From Lachnospiraceae bacterium (lineage in GTDB: Bacteria > Bacillota > Clostridia > Lachnospirales > Lachnospiraceae), in NCBI GenBank assembly GCA_013316825.1, contig WSLY01000007.1, forward strand, positions 36,693 through 100,692: DNA of 64,000 nucleotides, in the 5' to 3' direction. The position numbers were made by a program, and so were the translations under genes. A model generated the notes under the pieces. It had not been told where the DNA came from. It saw only the letters and a program-made list of their open reading frames with translations, and did no database searches. Of this stretch, positions 43,817 through 53,278 are shown one piece after another (positions within the stretch are counted from its first letter, which is position 1; each line of letters begins with the position of its first letter).

Positions 43817-44872
43817 ATGAGCTGGGAAAAGAGTGTCAGGCGGGTAGTTCCTTACGTACCAGGAGAGCAGCCAAAGCAGAAGGGAATTATCAAATTAAAC
43901 ACAAATGAAAATCCGTATCCGCCTGCACCAGGAGTAGAGAGAAGGCTGAAAGAAATTGACTGCGGCACACTGCGTCTGTATCCTGATCCGGACGCAGGTG
44001 TGCTGGCAAAGGAGCTGGCGGTTTATTACGGTTTGAAACCTTCGCAGATTTTTGTGGGGGTAGGCTCAGATGATGTGATTTCCATAGCTTTTTTGACATT
44101 TTTCAATTCGGACAAGCCGGTTCTTTTTCCGGATGTTACGTATTCCTTTTATGATGTATGGGCTGATTTGTACAGGATTCCCTATAAGCTTTGTCCGCTG
44201 GATGCTGATTTTAGGATAAATCCGGAGGACTACAGGCAGGAAAATGGCGGGATTATATTTCCCAATCCCAATGCGCCGACGGGAGTGCTTGAGTCCGTGG
44301 ATACGGTAGAGGAAATTCTCAAGGCAAATCCCAAGGTGGTAGTGATTGTGGATGAGGCGTACATCGACTTTGGCGGTGAGAGCTGCCTGCCGCTGTTGTC
44401 CCGATATGAAAATCTTTTGGTGGTGCAGACCTTTTCCAAGTCCCGTTCCATGGCGGGAATGCGCATCGGTTTTGCCATAGGAAGCGAAAAACTGATACGG
44501 TATTTGAATGATGTTAAGTTTTCCTTTAATTCTTATACGATGAACCTGCCTGCGCAGCTTCTCGGTGCTGAGGCAGTGCGGGATAAGGATTATTTTTTAA
44601 AAACCTGCAGCAAAATCATGGAAACGAGGGAGTGGGTGAAAGGAGAGCTTCAAAAACTGGATTTTCATTTTCCGGATTCCAAAGCCAATTTTCTTTTTGC
44701 CGCCCACAAAACCATAAGCGGAAAAGAGATATTCACAGCGCTGCGGGAGAGGGGAATTTATGTCAGGCATTGGGACAAGCCCCGCATCGAAAACTATCTT
44801 AGGATTACCATCGGCACGCGAGAGGAAATGGATAAGCTGTTAGAAGCGCTCTCGGAGATTGTCGCAAAATAA
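43817..44872 (+). CDS. hisC: Histidinol-phosphate aminotransferase
   Basis: A 351-residue PLP enzyme of fold type I that makes histidinol phosphate from imidazole-acetol phosphate and glutamate. The substrate-side segment LNTNENPYPP is at the N-terminus, NPNAPTG near residue 152, DEAYIDFGG near 180, and the PLP Lys is near 208 in TFSKSRSMAGMRIG. ATG 43817 follows GGGAGA; ATG 43805 would add four residues without a better site. No other his gene is nearby, so it could also serve as an aromatic aminotransferase. It starts a run of co-directional housekeeping genes. Confidence 0.9.
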   Translation: MSWEKSVRRVVPYVPGEQPKQKGIIKLNTNENPYPPAPGVERRLKEIDCGTLRLYPDPDAGVLAKELAVYYGLKPSQIFVGVGSDDVISIAFLTFFNSDKPVLFPDVTYSFYDVWADLYRIPYKLCPLDADFRINPEDYRQENGGIIFPNPNAPTGVLESVDTVEEILKANPKVVVIVDEAYIDFGGESCLPLLSRYENLLVVQTFSKSRSMAGMRIGFAIGSEKLIRYLNDVKFSFNSYTMNLPAQLLGAEAVRDKDYFLKTCSKIMETREWVKGELQKLDFHFPDSKANFLFAAHKTISGKEIFTALRERGIYVRHWDKPRIENYLRITIGTREEMDKLLEALSEIVAK

Positions 44873-44920
44873 AACAAGTGTTGTGCGGAGCGTTTTAAGC
44901 AGCACGGAAAAGAGGAAGCT

Positions 44921-45778
44921 ATGCAGTTTTTAAAGGATATGTGCAAGGGGGCGGTCATTGGCATCGCCAATATCATACCCGGGGTCAGCGGCGGCACTAT
45001 GGCGGTGTCGATGGGAATTTATGACAGGCTGATTCATTGCATTACCCATTTATTTAAAGAATTTAAAAAAAGTATCTTATTTTTGATTCCCATTATTTTA
45101 GGAGCGGGGATTGCACTTGTAGCGAGTGCCTTTGGTCTGGAATATTTATTTGGCAATTATCCTGTTCCGACCAACCTTTTGTTTATCGGTCTGATATTAG
45201 GCGGACTGCCCGCTATGTGCAAAAAGGTGAAGGGCAAGCGGGTAAATGCAGGGCATATTGCGGCTTTCGCCATATTCTTTGTGCTGGTTGCAGGGCTTGC
45301 GCTGATGGGAGAAAAGGAGGGCGCGGCGGCCGACATGAGTTTCAGTCTTTTGAATGTGATAAAGCTGTTCGGCGTCGGCATAATTGCATCCGCTACCATG
45401 GTAATTCCCGGGGTCAGCGGCTCCATGATACTTTTGCTGATTGGCTATTATCATCCGATAATTGAAGCAGTCAGCTCGTTTATGCGGGCGCTGGTTTCCT
45501 TTGATATGAAAGGGATACTGCATGGAATGGGGATTTTGGTGCCTGCCGGAATCGGTATCATAGTCGGCATTTTTGCCATAGCAAAGCTGATTGAAATTGT
45601 CTTTGAAAAATTTCCGCTCTATGCATTCTGGGCAATTATCGGCTTAATTGTGGCGTCTCCGGTTGCCATTGTGCTGATGAATCTGGCGAGCTTTTCGGGC
45701 GTTACCGTACTCACGGCACTGATAAGTGTAATAACGCTGGCGGTGGGCTTTTTTGTGTCCATGAAGCTGGGAGAATAA
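44921..45778 (+). CDS. DUF368 membrane transporter (PopT-like)
   Basis: A 285-residue integral membrane protein with eight or more segments. The DUF368 mark IIPGVSGGTMAVSMGIYDRLI is at the N-terminus and is repeated in the second half as VIPGVSGSMILLLIGYY, the sign of an internal inverted repeat. DUF368 proteins (PopT) have been linked to recycling undecaprenyl phosphate across the membrane, which feeds wall and glycan synthesis. GAGGAAG lies before ATG 44921. It is followed by a methyltransferase gene after 21 bases. Confidence 0.88.
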   Translation: MQFLKDMCKGAVIGIANIIPGVSGGTMAVSMGIYDRLIHCITHLFKEFKKSILFLIPIILGAGIALVASAFGLEYLFGNYPVPTNLLFIGLILGGLPAMCKKVKGKRVNAGHIAAFAIFFVLVAGLALMGEKEGAAADMSFSLLNVIKLFGVGIIASATMVIPGVSGSMILLLIGYYHPIIEAVSSFMRALVSFDMKGILHGMGILVPAGIGIIVGIFAIAKLIEIVFEKFPLYAFWAIIGLIVASPVAIVLMNLASFSGVTVLTALISVITLAVGFFVSMKLGE

Positions 45779-45799
45779 ACGAAAAACAGGAAGATACGG

Positions 45800-46663
45800 A
45801 TGGAAGCATATACGGATTTTGCCTATGTCTATGATACCTTCATGGACGAGACGCCTTATGAGAAATGGCGGGATTTTATCGTAGGAACAATAGAAAAATA
45901 TGGGATATCCAAGCCGGTAAAGGGGAAGCTGCCTATAAAAGAGACAGAGGCGTCGGGGCAGGAAGCGGTGCAGAACTCTCTCAAAGAAGAGCAGAATTTG
46001 ATATTGGATTTGGGGTGCGGTACCGGAACCCTTACGGAAATGCTTGCCGATGCCGGCTATGATATGATTGGAGTAGACAATTCCCCTGACATGCTGGAGC
46101 TTGCGATGGAAAAGCGGGACAGCAGGGGACATGAAACGCTTTATTTACTGCAGGATATGCGTAAGCTGGAGCTTTATGGCACTGTGGGAACGGTGATAAG
46201 CGTCTGCGATTCCCTCAACTATATCCTGCAGGAAGAGGAGCTTCTGCAGGTATTTAAACGGGTCGAAAATTACTTGTTTCCAGGCGGGCTCTTTCTCTTT
46301 GACTTCAATACGGTTTATAAGTATGCGGAGGTTATGGGGGATATGACGGTAGCGGAAAATCGGGAGACATGCAGTTTTATCTGGGAAAATTCCTATTATC
46401 CTGAGGAAGAGGTCAACGAATATGAAGTGACTGTGTTTGTGCGGGAGGGTGGAGCGTCCTCAAAGTGCTATCGGAAATTTTCAGAGACTCACTATCAAAG
46501 AGGATACACGGAAGAACAGATGCGCCGGCTTTTAGAAGCGGCGGGCATGAAAATAGAGCTTGTGCTGGATGCAGACACGCTTGCAGAAACGACTGATAAG
46601 AGCGAAAGAATCTATATGGCGGCACGATGCATGAAAGAAACGGAAAGCCTAAAGAGGCGTTGA
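45800..46663 (+). CDS. Class I SAM-dependent methyltransferase
   Basis: A 287-residue cytosolic methyltransferase. The SAM-binding motif is LDLGCGTGTLTEML near residue 70, with GVDNSPDML as the acidic strand end and VISVCDSLNYI near 133. It begins with YTDFAYVYDTFMD, typical of a clostridial family of unknown substrate. The C-terminal part (ERIYMAARC) is conserved as well. Part of a co-directional run DUF368, methyltransferase, hslO, nadE with gaps of 21 to 54 bases. Confidence 0.87.
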   Translation: MEAYTDFAYVYDTFMDETPYEKWRDFIVGTIEKYGISKPVKGKLPIKETEASGQEAVQNSLKEEQNLILDLGCGTGTLTEMLADAGYDMIGVDNSPDMLELAMEKRDSRGHETLYLLQDMRKLELYGTVGTVISVCDSLNYILQEEELLQVFKRVENYLFPGGLFLFDFNTVYKYAEVMGDMTVAENRETCSFIWENSYYPEEEVNEYEVTVFVREGGASSKCYRKFSETHYQRGYTEEQMRRLLEAAGMKIELVLDADTLAETTDKSERIYMAARCMKETESLKRR

Positions 46664-46696
46664 GAAGGGCCGCATGTGCAGGCACGGAGGATAATG

Positions 46697-47569
46697 ATGG
46701 AAGATTATTTGGTGAGAGCGACGGCGGCGCAGGCGCAGATACGTGCCTTTGCCTGTACAACAAGACAGACGGTGGAAGCGGCAAGGCAGGCACACAATAC
46801 CAGTCCGGTGGCGACGGCGGCACTGGGGCGGCTTTTGGCGGCAGGCTGTATGATGGGCAGCATGTTAAAGGGAGAAAAGGATTTGCTGACGCTGCAGATT
46901 TCGGCGGACGGTCCGATGGAGAGTGCGACGGTAACGGCGGATACCGCAGGAAATGTGAAGGGCTATGTGGGAAACCCCATGGTGATTCTTCCTGCAAATG
47001 CTTCCGGCAAGCTGGATGTGGCGGGCGCGGTGGGAAGCGGTATGCTGCGCGTGATAAAGGATATGGGGTTAAAAGAACCTTATGTGGGACAGACTAGCCT
47101 TCAGACAGGAGAGATTGCGGAGGATTTGACGTATTATTTTGCCGCTTCTGAGCAGGTGCCGTCTTGTGTGGGGCTCGGGGTACTGATGGAGAAGGACAAT
47201 ACAGTAAGGCAGGCAGGCGGCTTTATTGTACAGCTCATGCCTTTTGCGGAGGATGCCGTAATTGACAGGCTGGAAGAAAATCTGAAGGAGATACAGTCTG
47301 TGACGGCGCTTCTGGAGCAGGGCGATACGCCCCGGCAAATATTGGAGAAGGTGCTTGCGGGGCTGGAGGTAGTATTTACGGATACCATGCCGGTTCGGTT
47401 TTTGTGCAGCTGCAGCAAGGAAAGGGTAGAAAAGGCGCTGATTAGTCTTGGACGCTCCCAACTGCAGGAGCTGATTGACGAGGGGGAAGAGATTGAAGTC
47501 AACTGCCATTTTTGCGGCAAAAAATATACATTTTCCATAGATGAGCTGAAAAGGTTGAAAGAAAAGTGA
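46697..47569 (+). CDS. hslO: Redox-regulated chaperone Hsp33
   Basis: A 290-residue cytosolic holdase chaperone that is turned on by oxidation. The N-terminal substrate domain opens EDYLVRATAAQAQIRAFA. The C-terminal zinc centre has the paired motifs CSC (near 237) and CHFC (near 270), which form disulfides under oxidative stress. The start is ATG 46697, six bases after GGAGG; ATG 46694 is too close. It is part of the run with DUF368 and nadE. Confidence 0.95.
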   Translation: MEDYLVRATAAQAQIRAFACTTRQTVEAARQAHNTSPVATAALGRLLAAGCMMGSMLKGEKDLLTLQISADGPMESATVTADTAGNVKGYVGNPMVILPANASGKLDVAGAVGSGMLRVIKDMGLKEPYVGQTSLQTGEIAEDLTYYFAASEQVPSCVGLGVLMEKDNTVRQAGGFIVQLMPFAEDAVIDRLEENLKEIQSVTALLEQGDTPRQILEKVLAGLEVVFTDTMPVRFLCSCSKERVEKALISLGRSQLQELIDEGEEIEVNCHFCGKKYTFSIDELKRLKEK

Positions 47570-47623
47570 TTTCAACTGTTGCATTTGAGTCCGCCGAAGC
47601 GGACATGCAGAAATGAGGTTGTC

Positions 47624-49534
47624 ATGAGACAAGGATTTGTAAAGGTAGCGGCGATTACGCCAAAAATCAAAGTAGCGGAACCGCAGTATAATGCGGAGCA
47701 GATAAAGGAACGGCTTTTGGAGGCATATGAAAAGGGCGCTAAGGTAATTGTCTTTCCGGAGCTTTGTCTGACCGGCTATACATGTTGCGATCTTTTTTTG
47801 CAGGAACTTCTGCTTAAGGAAGCGCTGCGGCAGCTTATGGGGCTTGCAGCATTTACCGCAGGGCATGACAGTCTGGTTTTCGTGGGGCTTCCTTTTGAGA
47901 AGGACGGAAAGCTCTATAATGTGGCGGCAGCGATACAGGACGGCGTGATTCTGGGTATGGTGCCGAAGATGCATATTCCCGTTTATGCGGAGTTTTATGA
48001 GGGCAGATATTTTGCTGCCGGACAGGAAGATGTGACGACAGTGTCGGTAGGGGGCGAGGAGGTTCCCTTTGGATGCAATATACTGTTTGAAACGGAGGCG
48101 GTGAAAGGGCTTTTGGTGGCGTGTGAAATCTGTGAGGATTTCTGGGTGCCAAACCCGCCGGCAACAGCGCACGCGCTTGCGGGTGCGACGCTTATTGTCA
48201 ATCTTTCTGCGTCCAATGAAACCGTTGGCAAGGATGCATACCGCGAGATGCTGGTAAAGTCTTCCAGCGCGCGCCTGCTTGCGGGATATGTCTATGCCAG
48301 TGCGGGAGAAGGAGAATCTACGCAGGATTTGGTGTTTGGCGGGCATAATATCATTGCGGAAAATGGGGTTGTGCTTTCGCAGGCAAAGCGTTTTTCCTGT
48401 GAGAGTGTTTATGCCGATATCGATATTTTCAGGCTGCGCACGGAACGCCGCCGCATGTCAACCTTTGGACAAAAGGCGGACAAGGAATATGTGGTAGTTC
48501 CTTTTGCTTTAAAGCAGGAGGAAACCAGACTGGAGCGTACCTTTAACCGTATGCCCTTTGTGCCTTCGGACAGGACGGAGCGGGAAAAGCGGTGTGAAGA
48601 AATTCTTTCCATTCAATCATACGGTCTGAAGAAGCGGTTTGCGCATACAGGCTTAAAGAAGGCTGTTGTCGGGGTGTCGGGCGGATTGGATTCTACGCTG
48701 GCGCTGTTGGTTACGGTGCGCGCCTTTGATATGCTGGGGCTGCCCAGAGAAAACATGATAGCCGTTACCATGCCCTGCTTCGGCACAACGGACAGAACAT
48801 ACGAAAACGCGTGCAATATGGCGCGCGCTTTAGGCGCGCAGCTACGGGAAGTCAATATTGAAAAGGCGGTGAAGGTTCACTTTGCGGATATTGGGCAGAA
48901 TCCGGATACGCATGATGTGACTTATGAGAACGCGCAGGCGCGGGAGCGCACGCAGGTGCTGATGGATATTGCCAATAAGGAAAACGGGCTTGTGATTGGC
49001 ACAGGTGATATGTCGGAGCTTGCACTCGGCTTTGCAACCTACAATGGAGACCATATGTCCATGTACGGTGTAAATGCAGGTGTGCCCAAGACGCTGGTCC
49101 GCCATCTGGTTCGCTTTTATGCAGATACCTGTGAGGATAGAAAGCTTCAGGAAATTCTTTTGGATGTGCTGGATACGCCGGTCAGTCCCGAGCTTCTGCC
49201 ACCCGTGGACGGCGTGATTGCCCAGCGGACGGAGGACTTGGTAGGCCCTTATGAGCTGCATGACTTTTTCCTTTACTATATGCTGCGCTGCGGCTTTGAA
49301 CCGGCAAAAATATACCGCATTGCAAGACTTTCCTTTAGGGGACAGTATGACGATGCGGTGATACGAAAGTGGATGAAGTTGTTTTACCGCCGGTTTTTCA
49401 GCCAGCAGTTTAAGCGCTCCTGCCTGCCGGATGGTCCGAAGGTAGGTAGTGTGGCAGTTTCTCCAAGGGGAGATTTGCGTATGCCTTCCGACGCCAGCGC
49501 TGCGCTGTGGCTCAGGCAGGCAGAGGAGCTTTGA
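47624..49534 (+). CDS. nadE: Glutamine-dependent NAD+ synthetase
   Basis: A 636-residue two-domain enzyme for the last step of NAD+ synthesis. The N-terminal nitrilase-type glutaminase has the triad Glu in FPELCLTGY (near 46), Lys in VPKMHIPVY (near 114) and Cys in LVACEICEDF (near 167). The C-terminal synthetase domain has the ATP pyrophosphatase loop VSGGLDSTLAL near 353. It draws ammonia from glutamine through an internal channel. Start ATG 47624 follows GAGG by 5 bases; the open frame upstream overlaps the leader only. Confidence 0.95.
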   Translation: MRQGFVKVAAITPKIKVAEPQYNAEQIKERLLEAYEKGAKVIVFPELCLTGYTCCDLFLQELLLKEALRQLMGLAAFTAGHDSLVFVGLPFEKDGKLYNVAAAIQDGVILGMVPKMHIPVYAEFYEGRYFAAGQEDVTTVSVGGEEVPFGCNILFETEAVKGLLVACEICEDFWVPNPPATAHALAGATLIVNLSASNETVGKDAYREMLVKSSSARLLAGYVYASAGEGESTQDLVFGGHNIIAENGVVLSQAKRFSCESVYADIDIFRLRTERRRMSTFGQKADKEYVVVPFALKQEETRLERTFNRMPFVPSDRTEREKRCEEILSIQSYGLKKRFAHTGLKKAVVGVSGGLDSTLALLVTVRAFDMLGLPRENMIAVTMPCFGTTDRTYENACNMARALGAQLREVNIEKAVKVHFADIGQNPDTHDVTYENAQARERTQVLMDIANKENGLVIGTGDMSELALGFATYNGDHMSMYGVNAGVPKTLVRHLVRFYADTCEDRKLQEILLDVLDTPVSPELLPPVDGVIAQRTEDLVGPYELHDFFLYYMLRCGFEPAKIYRIARLSFRGQYDDAVIRKWMKLFYRRFFSQQFKRSCLPDGPKVGSVAVSPRGDLRMPSDASAALWLRQAEEL

Positions 49535-49539
49535 ACAGA

Positions 49540-50061
49540 TTATTCGCTGATATCGCCGGCAGCGGCGGCTTTTTCTAATGCAGCCTGTATCGCTTGCAGC
49601 AGGACAAGGGAGGTATATTTGTTTTCATCTGTATAAGTGATGCCTTCCAGAGACTGCTTTTCGTAAATTTGTCCGGCGATGGACTGGGTGGCAGGCTCAA
49701 GCAGCGGATACATGGTGGTGACTGCTTCATCCAGATTAACCAGACGGATGGAAGTTATGCAGTCGCGCTCAACGATAACTTCTACGTCTACAGTGTGGTC
49801 GCTTAAAACCAGAGAAGTAGTGTATACGCCAGGTATGTAAGAGGTTTCTATGGATTTTGTTTCGCCCCTGCTATCGGCGGGCGCTTCATTGCCGCTGACG
49901 GTTCCCGTCCCACGCGGAGAAGCCGGCTTATCGGGTTTCTTGTTGTGGGGAACGAACATAATGACAAGCAGGACAATGAACAGAATACCCAGTACGGCGA
50001 AAATTCCCGTGTATATCAATTCCTTCAGATGGAGTACCACAATTTTTGTTTTAGAACTCAT
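49540..50061 (-). CDS. Single-span membrane protein with an FMN-bind-like extracellular domain
   Basis: A 173-residue protein. A membrane segment (near 17-40, YTGIFAVLGILFIVLLVIMF) is followed by a Pro/Ser/Gly-rich stalk (about 43-75). The extracellular domain (about 78-173) has PGVYTTSLVLSDHTVDVEV and the final alpha segment, the general shape of FMN_bind-type domains. No TGAT flavin-attachment motif is evident. Start ATG 50061 has AGGGA upstream on the minus strand. It is convergent with nadE (5-base gap) and divergent from glnA. Function unknown; the family recurs in Lachnospiraceae. Confidence 0.75.
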   Translation of the reverse strand: MSSKTKIVVLHLKELIYTGIFAVLGILFIVLLVIMFVPHNKKPDKPASPRGTGTVSGNEAPADSRGETKSIETSYIPGVYTTSLVLSDHTVDVEVIVERDCITSIRLVNLDEAVTTMYPLLEPATQSIAGQIYEKQSLEGITYTDENKYTSLVLLQAIQAALEKAAAAGDISE

Positions 50062-50128
50062 AGAATATCCCTGCATCTTTCTTTTATATACCATATGCGT
50101 AAAGGGAATGAGTTAGCACAGAATTCTA

Positions 50129-50158
50129 TTGACAAGAGAAGCAATAAATTGTTATGAT
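50129..50158 (+). promoter_or_regulatory. Promoter of glnA
   Basis: TTGACA (50129-50134), 18-base spacer, TATGAT (50153-50158). The transcript should start near 50165, just before the leader terminator. Confidence 0.72.
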
Positions 50159-50168
50159 GTAACAGGAC

Positions 50169-50213
50169 AAGGGCGTTCTTAAGGGATGAGAGCGTCCTTA
50201 TTTTGTGTTTTGA
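50169..50213 (+). terminator. Leader terminator (attenuator) of glnA
   Basis: Stem AAGGGCGTTCT (50169-50179) with AGAGCGTCCTT (50189-50199), two G-U pairs, 9-base loop, then T-rich ATTTTGTGTTTTG. It lies between the glnA promoter and gene, so glnA needs read-through or antitermination. Confidence 0.68.
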
Positions 50214-50256
50214 ATCGCCTAAAAGAATATGAAGTGTGGAAAGGAGAAAGACGATT

Positions 50257-51588
50257 ATGAAATATCATACGAAAGAGGATATTTTAAGGCTGGCAGAGGA
50301 GGAGGATGTGGAGTTTATCCGCCTGCAGTTTACAGATATATTTGGCAATCTCAAGAATATAGCGGTTACGGCGAGCCAACTGCAAAAAGCGCTGGATAAT
50401 AAATGTATGTTTGACGGCTCTTCCATAGAGGGCTTTGCCAGTGAAGAGGAATCGGATATGTGCCTGTATCCTGATTTTTCTACACTGGAGATTTTTCCAT
50501 GGCGTCCCCAGCAGGGCAAGGTAGCGCGGATGATTTGCGATGTCCGCAGACCGGACGGAAGTCCTTTTGAGGGGGACCCGCGGTATGTGCTGAAGCGTGC
50601 GGTACAGGAGGCTGAAAAGATGGGTTATACCTTTAATGTAGGTCCGGAATGTGAGTTTTTTCTGTTTCACACGGACGAAAACGCCCTGCCGACCACCATT
50701 ACGTATGAGCAGGCAGGATATTTTGACATGGGTCCGATTGACTTTGGCGAAAATGCCCGCAGGGATATGATTATGACGTTGGAGGAGATGGGGTTTGAAA
50801 TAGAAGCCTCCCACCACGAGGCGGCACCGGCACAGCACGAGATTGATTTTAAGTATGACGAGGCGCTGATTACGGCGGACAATATTATGACCTTTAAGCT
50901 GGCTGTCAAAACGATAGCAAGGCGGCATGGGCTTCATGCAACCTTTATGCCGAAGCCGAAGCAGGGGGTGTGCGGCTCCGGTATGCATATCAACATGTCT
51001 CTGTTTCGGGACGGCAAAAATATATTTTGCGACGAGAGTGATGTAAGGGGGATGAGCAGGGAGGCATACTGGTTTATTGGCGGACTGATGCAGCATGTAA
51101 AGGGAATGGCGGCAATTACCAATCCGCTTGTCAATTCCTACAAACGGCTTGTTCCGGGCTATGAGGCGCCCGTCTATGTGGCGTGGAGTGCCAAAAACCG
51201 CCGTCCGCTTATCCGCATTCCTGCTTCACGTGGGGAAGATATGCGGATTGAACTGCGCAGTCCGGACCCTTCTGCCAATCCGTACCTGACGCTGGCACTT
51301 TGCCTGATGGCGGGTCTTGACGGCATCAGAAATCACATTGAGCCGCCTGAGAGCATTGATACCAATGTGGCAGATATGAGCGAGGCAGAGAGAAAGCGGC
51401 TGGGGATTGCGGCGCTTCCCGGGACGCTTATCGAGGCAATCGGCGAGCTGGAAAAGGATACTTTTGTGCAGGAGGTTTTGGGGAAACATATATCAGAAAA
51501 GTATATTGCGGCAAAGAAAGCAGAATGGCAGAGATACCGTTCTCAGGTGACAGAGTGGGAAATCAACGAATATTTATATAAATTCTAG
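50257..51588 (+). CDS. glnA: Glutamine synthetase, type I
   Basis: A 443-residue GSI-alpha enzyme that joins ammonia to glutamate with ATP. Marks: FDGSSIEGFASEEESDMCL, the metal-binding region GPECEFFLF, MPKPKQGVCGSGMHINMSL, NPLVNSYKRLVPGYEAP and SAKNRRPLIRIP. It lacks the adenylylation segment of the beta type; length is typical of Gram-positive GlnA that is feedback-regulated. AAGGAG is 10 bases before ATG 50257. The leader holds a terminator at 50169-50199, and the next gene encodes an ANTAR antiterminator protein, a plausible regulator of this leader. In solventogenic clostridia a glnA-linked ANTAR protein (NitR) has been described. Confidence 0.96.
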   Translation: MKYHTKEDILRLAEEEDVEFIRLQFTDIFGNLKNIAVTASQLQKALDNKCMFDGSSIEGFASEEESDMCLYPDFSTLEIFPWRPQQGKVARMICDVRRPDGSPFEGDPRYVLKRAVQEAEKMGYTFNVGPECEFFLFHTDENALPTTITYEQAGYFDMGPIDFGENARRDMIMTLEEMGFEIEASHHEAAPAQHEIDFKYDEALITADNIMTFKLAVKTIARRHGLHATFMPKPKQGVCGSGMHINMSLFRDGKNIFCDESDVRGMSREAYWFIGGLMQHVKGMAAITNPLVNSYKRLVPGYEAPVYVAWSAKNRRPLIRIPASRGEDMRIELRSPDPSANPYLTLALCLMAGLDGIRNHIEPPESIDTNVADMSEAERKRLGIAALPGTLIEAIGELEKDTFVQEVLGKHISEKYIAAKKAEWQRYRSQVTEWEINEYLYKF

Positions 51589-51623
51589 CGCCATCCTTTT
51601 GTGGACACAGAGGAGGTGGACAT

Positions 51624-52172
51624 GTGATAAATATTATAGTTGTTTTTCCGCAGCAGGAAAACGCTCGAAGCATCCGGAACATTCTGGTAAAAAATGGCTT
51701 TCATGTTGTGGGAGTCTGCGTCACGGGAACACAGGCTGTCAGCCAGATGGACGGACTGAACGGCGGTATTGTGATTTGCGGCTATAAAATGGCGGATATG
51801 TTGTATTCCCAGCTTCATGAGCTTTTGCCGTCAGGTTTTGAGATGCTGCTGTTAGCTTCCGGACAACATCTAAATGAATGTCTCGGCAATGATATCGTTT
51901 GTGTGTCCATGCCGCTCAAGGTACATGAGCTCGTCAGCACGGTGGGCATGATGGCGGAAAATCAGGAACGGCGCAGGCGCAGGCAGCGCAGTATGCCGAA
52001 GCAGCGCAGTCAGGAAGAGCAGACGGTGATTGTGGAAGCCAAGGCGCTTTTGATGGAGCGAAACAATATGACGGAGGAGGAAGCACACCGTTACCTGCAA
52101 AAATGCAGCATGGACAGCGCTACCGGTATGACGGAGACTGCGGCAATGGTACTCGCAATGATGAAGACTTAA
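51624..52172 (+). CDS. ANTAR-domain antiterminator with pseudo-receiver domain
   Basis: A 182-residue protein. The GTG start at 51624 follows AGGAGG. Residues 1-110 have a receiver-like fold (INIIVVFPQQENARSIRNIL) but the phospho-acceptor strand reads GIVICGYKM with no Asp, so phosphorylation is unlikely. A basic linker (ERRRRRQR) leads to an ANTAR RNA-binding domain (about 133-182; EAKALLMERNNMTEEEAHRYLQK). ANTAR proteins bind paired hexaloop hairpins and block terminators. It lies 35 bases after glnA and is probably co-transcribed, which suggests it controls the glnA leader. What replaces phosphorylation as its signal is not known. Confidence 0.88.
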   Translation: MINIIVVFPQQENARSIRNILVKNGFHVVGVCVTGTQAVSQMDGLNGGIVICGYKMADMLYSQLHELLPSGFEMLLLASGQHLNECLGNDIVCVSMPLKVHELVSTVGMMAENQERRRRRQRSMPKQRSQEEQTVIVEAKALLMERNNMTEEEAHRYLQKCSMDSATGMTETAAMVLAMMKT

Positions 52173-52282
52173 GCAAGTGGACGTATAATAGCATTTTTTG
52201 CATAGTAAAAGCCAGAGAAATCCATAGATATATGAGAAATTGCTCATATAGTAATGGTAAAGAGGCAAAGGACTATGCATAT

Positions 52283-53170
52283 ATGAAATTTGTAAAAATG
52301 CATGGATGCGGCAATGACTACATCTACGTGGACGGCAGCGTGGAAAAAATAGCGCAGGAAGATAAGCCTGCGCTGGCAAAAAGGCTTAGCGACAGGCATT
52401 TTGGGGTTGGAGGAGACGGTGTTATCTTTATCAATCCATCCGGGGAAGCAGATTTTGAGATGGAGATGTATAATGCGGACGGAAGCCGCGCGGAAATGTG
52501 CGGCAACGGCATCCGCTGCGTGGCTAAATATGTGTACGACAGGGGGCTTACCTCCAAAAAGAAAATCAGTATTATCAGCGCGGGACAGGTAAAAGAGCTG
52601 AAGCTTGCCATTCAGGATAAAAAAGTTGTTTTTGTAAAGGTCAATATGGGGTCGCCGGAATTTATGCCTGAGCCAGAAGTTATGGAAGCGCCTGAAATAG
52701 TAAACATGATGAAGCTTCCGGCGGAACAGATAACGGCAGGCGCAAAACAGATGATAGACGAACCGATCTTTTTGTTTGGAAACGAGTACCGCATGACCTG
52801 CGTATCCATGGGCAATCCTCATGCGGTTTTGTTTGTGGAGGATTTAAAGGAGCTTGCCATAGAGAAGCTTGGGAGCGCAATAGAAAACCATACGCTTTTT
52901 CCAAAGCGCACCAATGTGGAATTTGTAAAGGTGGTCGATAGAAGCACCATAGAAATGCGGGTGTGGGAAAGAGGTACGGGCGAAACCTTGGCGTGCGGCA
53001 CCGGCGCATGTGCGGCGGCAGCGGCATGTATGGTCAACAATCTGACCGATGAACAGGTTACGGCAAAGCTTGCAGGCGGCGATTTGGAAATATTCTGGGA
53101 TAAAGAACAGAACCGGATGTTTATGACGGGCTCTGCAACATTTGTATTTGAAGGAGAAATTGCGGTATAG
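52283..53170 (+). CDS. dapF: Diaminopimelate epimerase
   Basis: A 295-residue cytosolic enzyme that converts LL- to meso-diaminopimelate for lysine and peptidoglycan. The two catalytic Cys lie in MCGNGIRC near residue 73 and ACGTGAC near 237, each in one half of the symmetric fold. The opening FVKMHGCGNDYIYVD is the family N-terminus, so the start is ATG 52283; the open frame upstream is leader. Its ribosome site (AAAGG) is weak and 11 bases away. The stop codon lies within the terminator stem. Confidence 0.94.
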   Translation: MKFVKMHGCGNDYIYVDGSVEKIAQEDKPALAKRLSDRHFGVGGDGVIFINPSGEADFEMEMYNADGSRAEMCGNGIRCVAKYVYDRGLTSKKKISIISAGQVKELKLAIQDKKVVFVKVNMGSPEFMPEPEVMEAPEIVNMMKLPAEQITAGAKQMIDEPIFLFGNEYRMTCVSMGNPHAVLFVEDLKELAIEKLGSAIENHTLFPKRTNVEFVKVVDRSTIEMRVWERGTGETLACGTGACAAAAACMVNNLTDEQVTAKLAGGDLEIFWDKEQNRMFMTGSATFVFEGEIAV

Positions 53171-53191
53171 ACATGTGCTATACCGTTTTTT
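53163..53191 (+). terminator. Terminator of dapF, overlapping the stop codon
   Basis: CGGTATAG (53163-53170) with CTATACCG (53178-53185), 7-base loop, then six T. The TAG of the 5' arm is the dapF stop codon. Confidence 0.85.
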
Positions 53192-53278
53192 CTATTTTTG
53201 AGAAATGGGGATAGGTTTTTTTATGGGAAATTGATATAATAGAGGGAGTGAAAAATCTACATAGAAAAGGAGAGGCTT

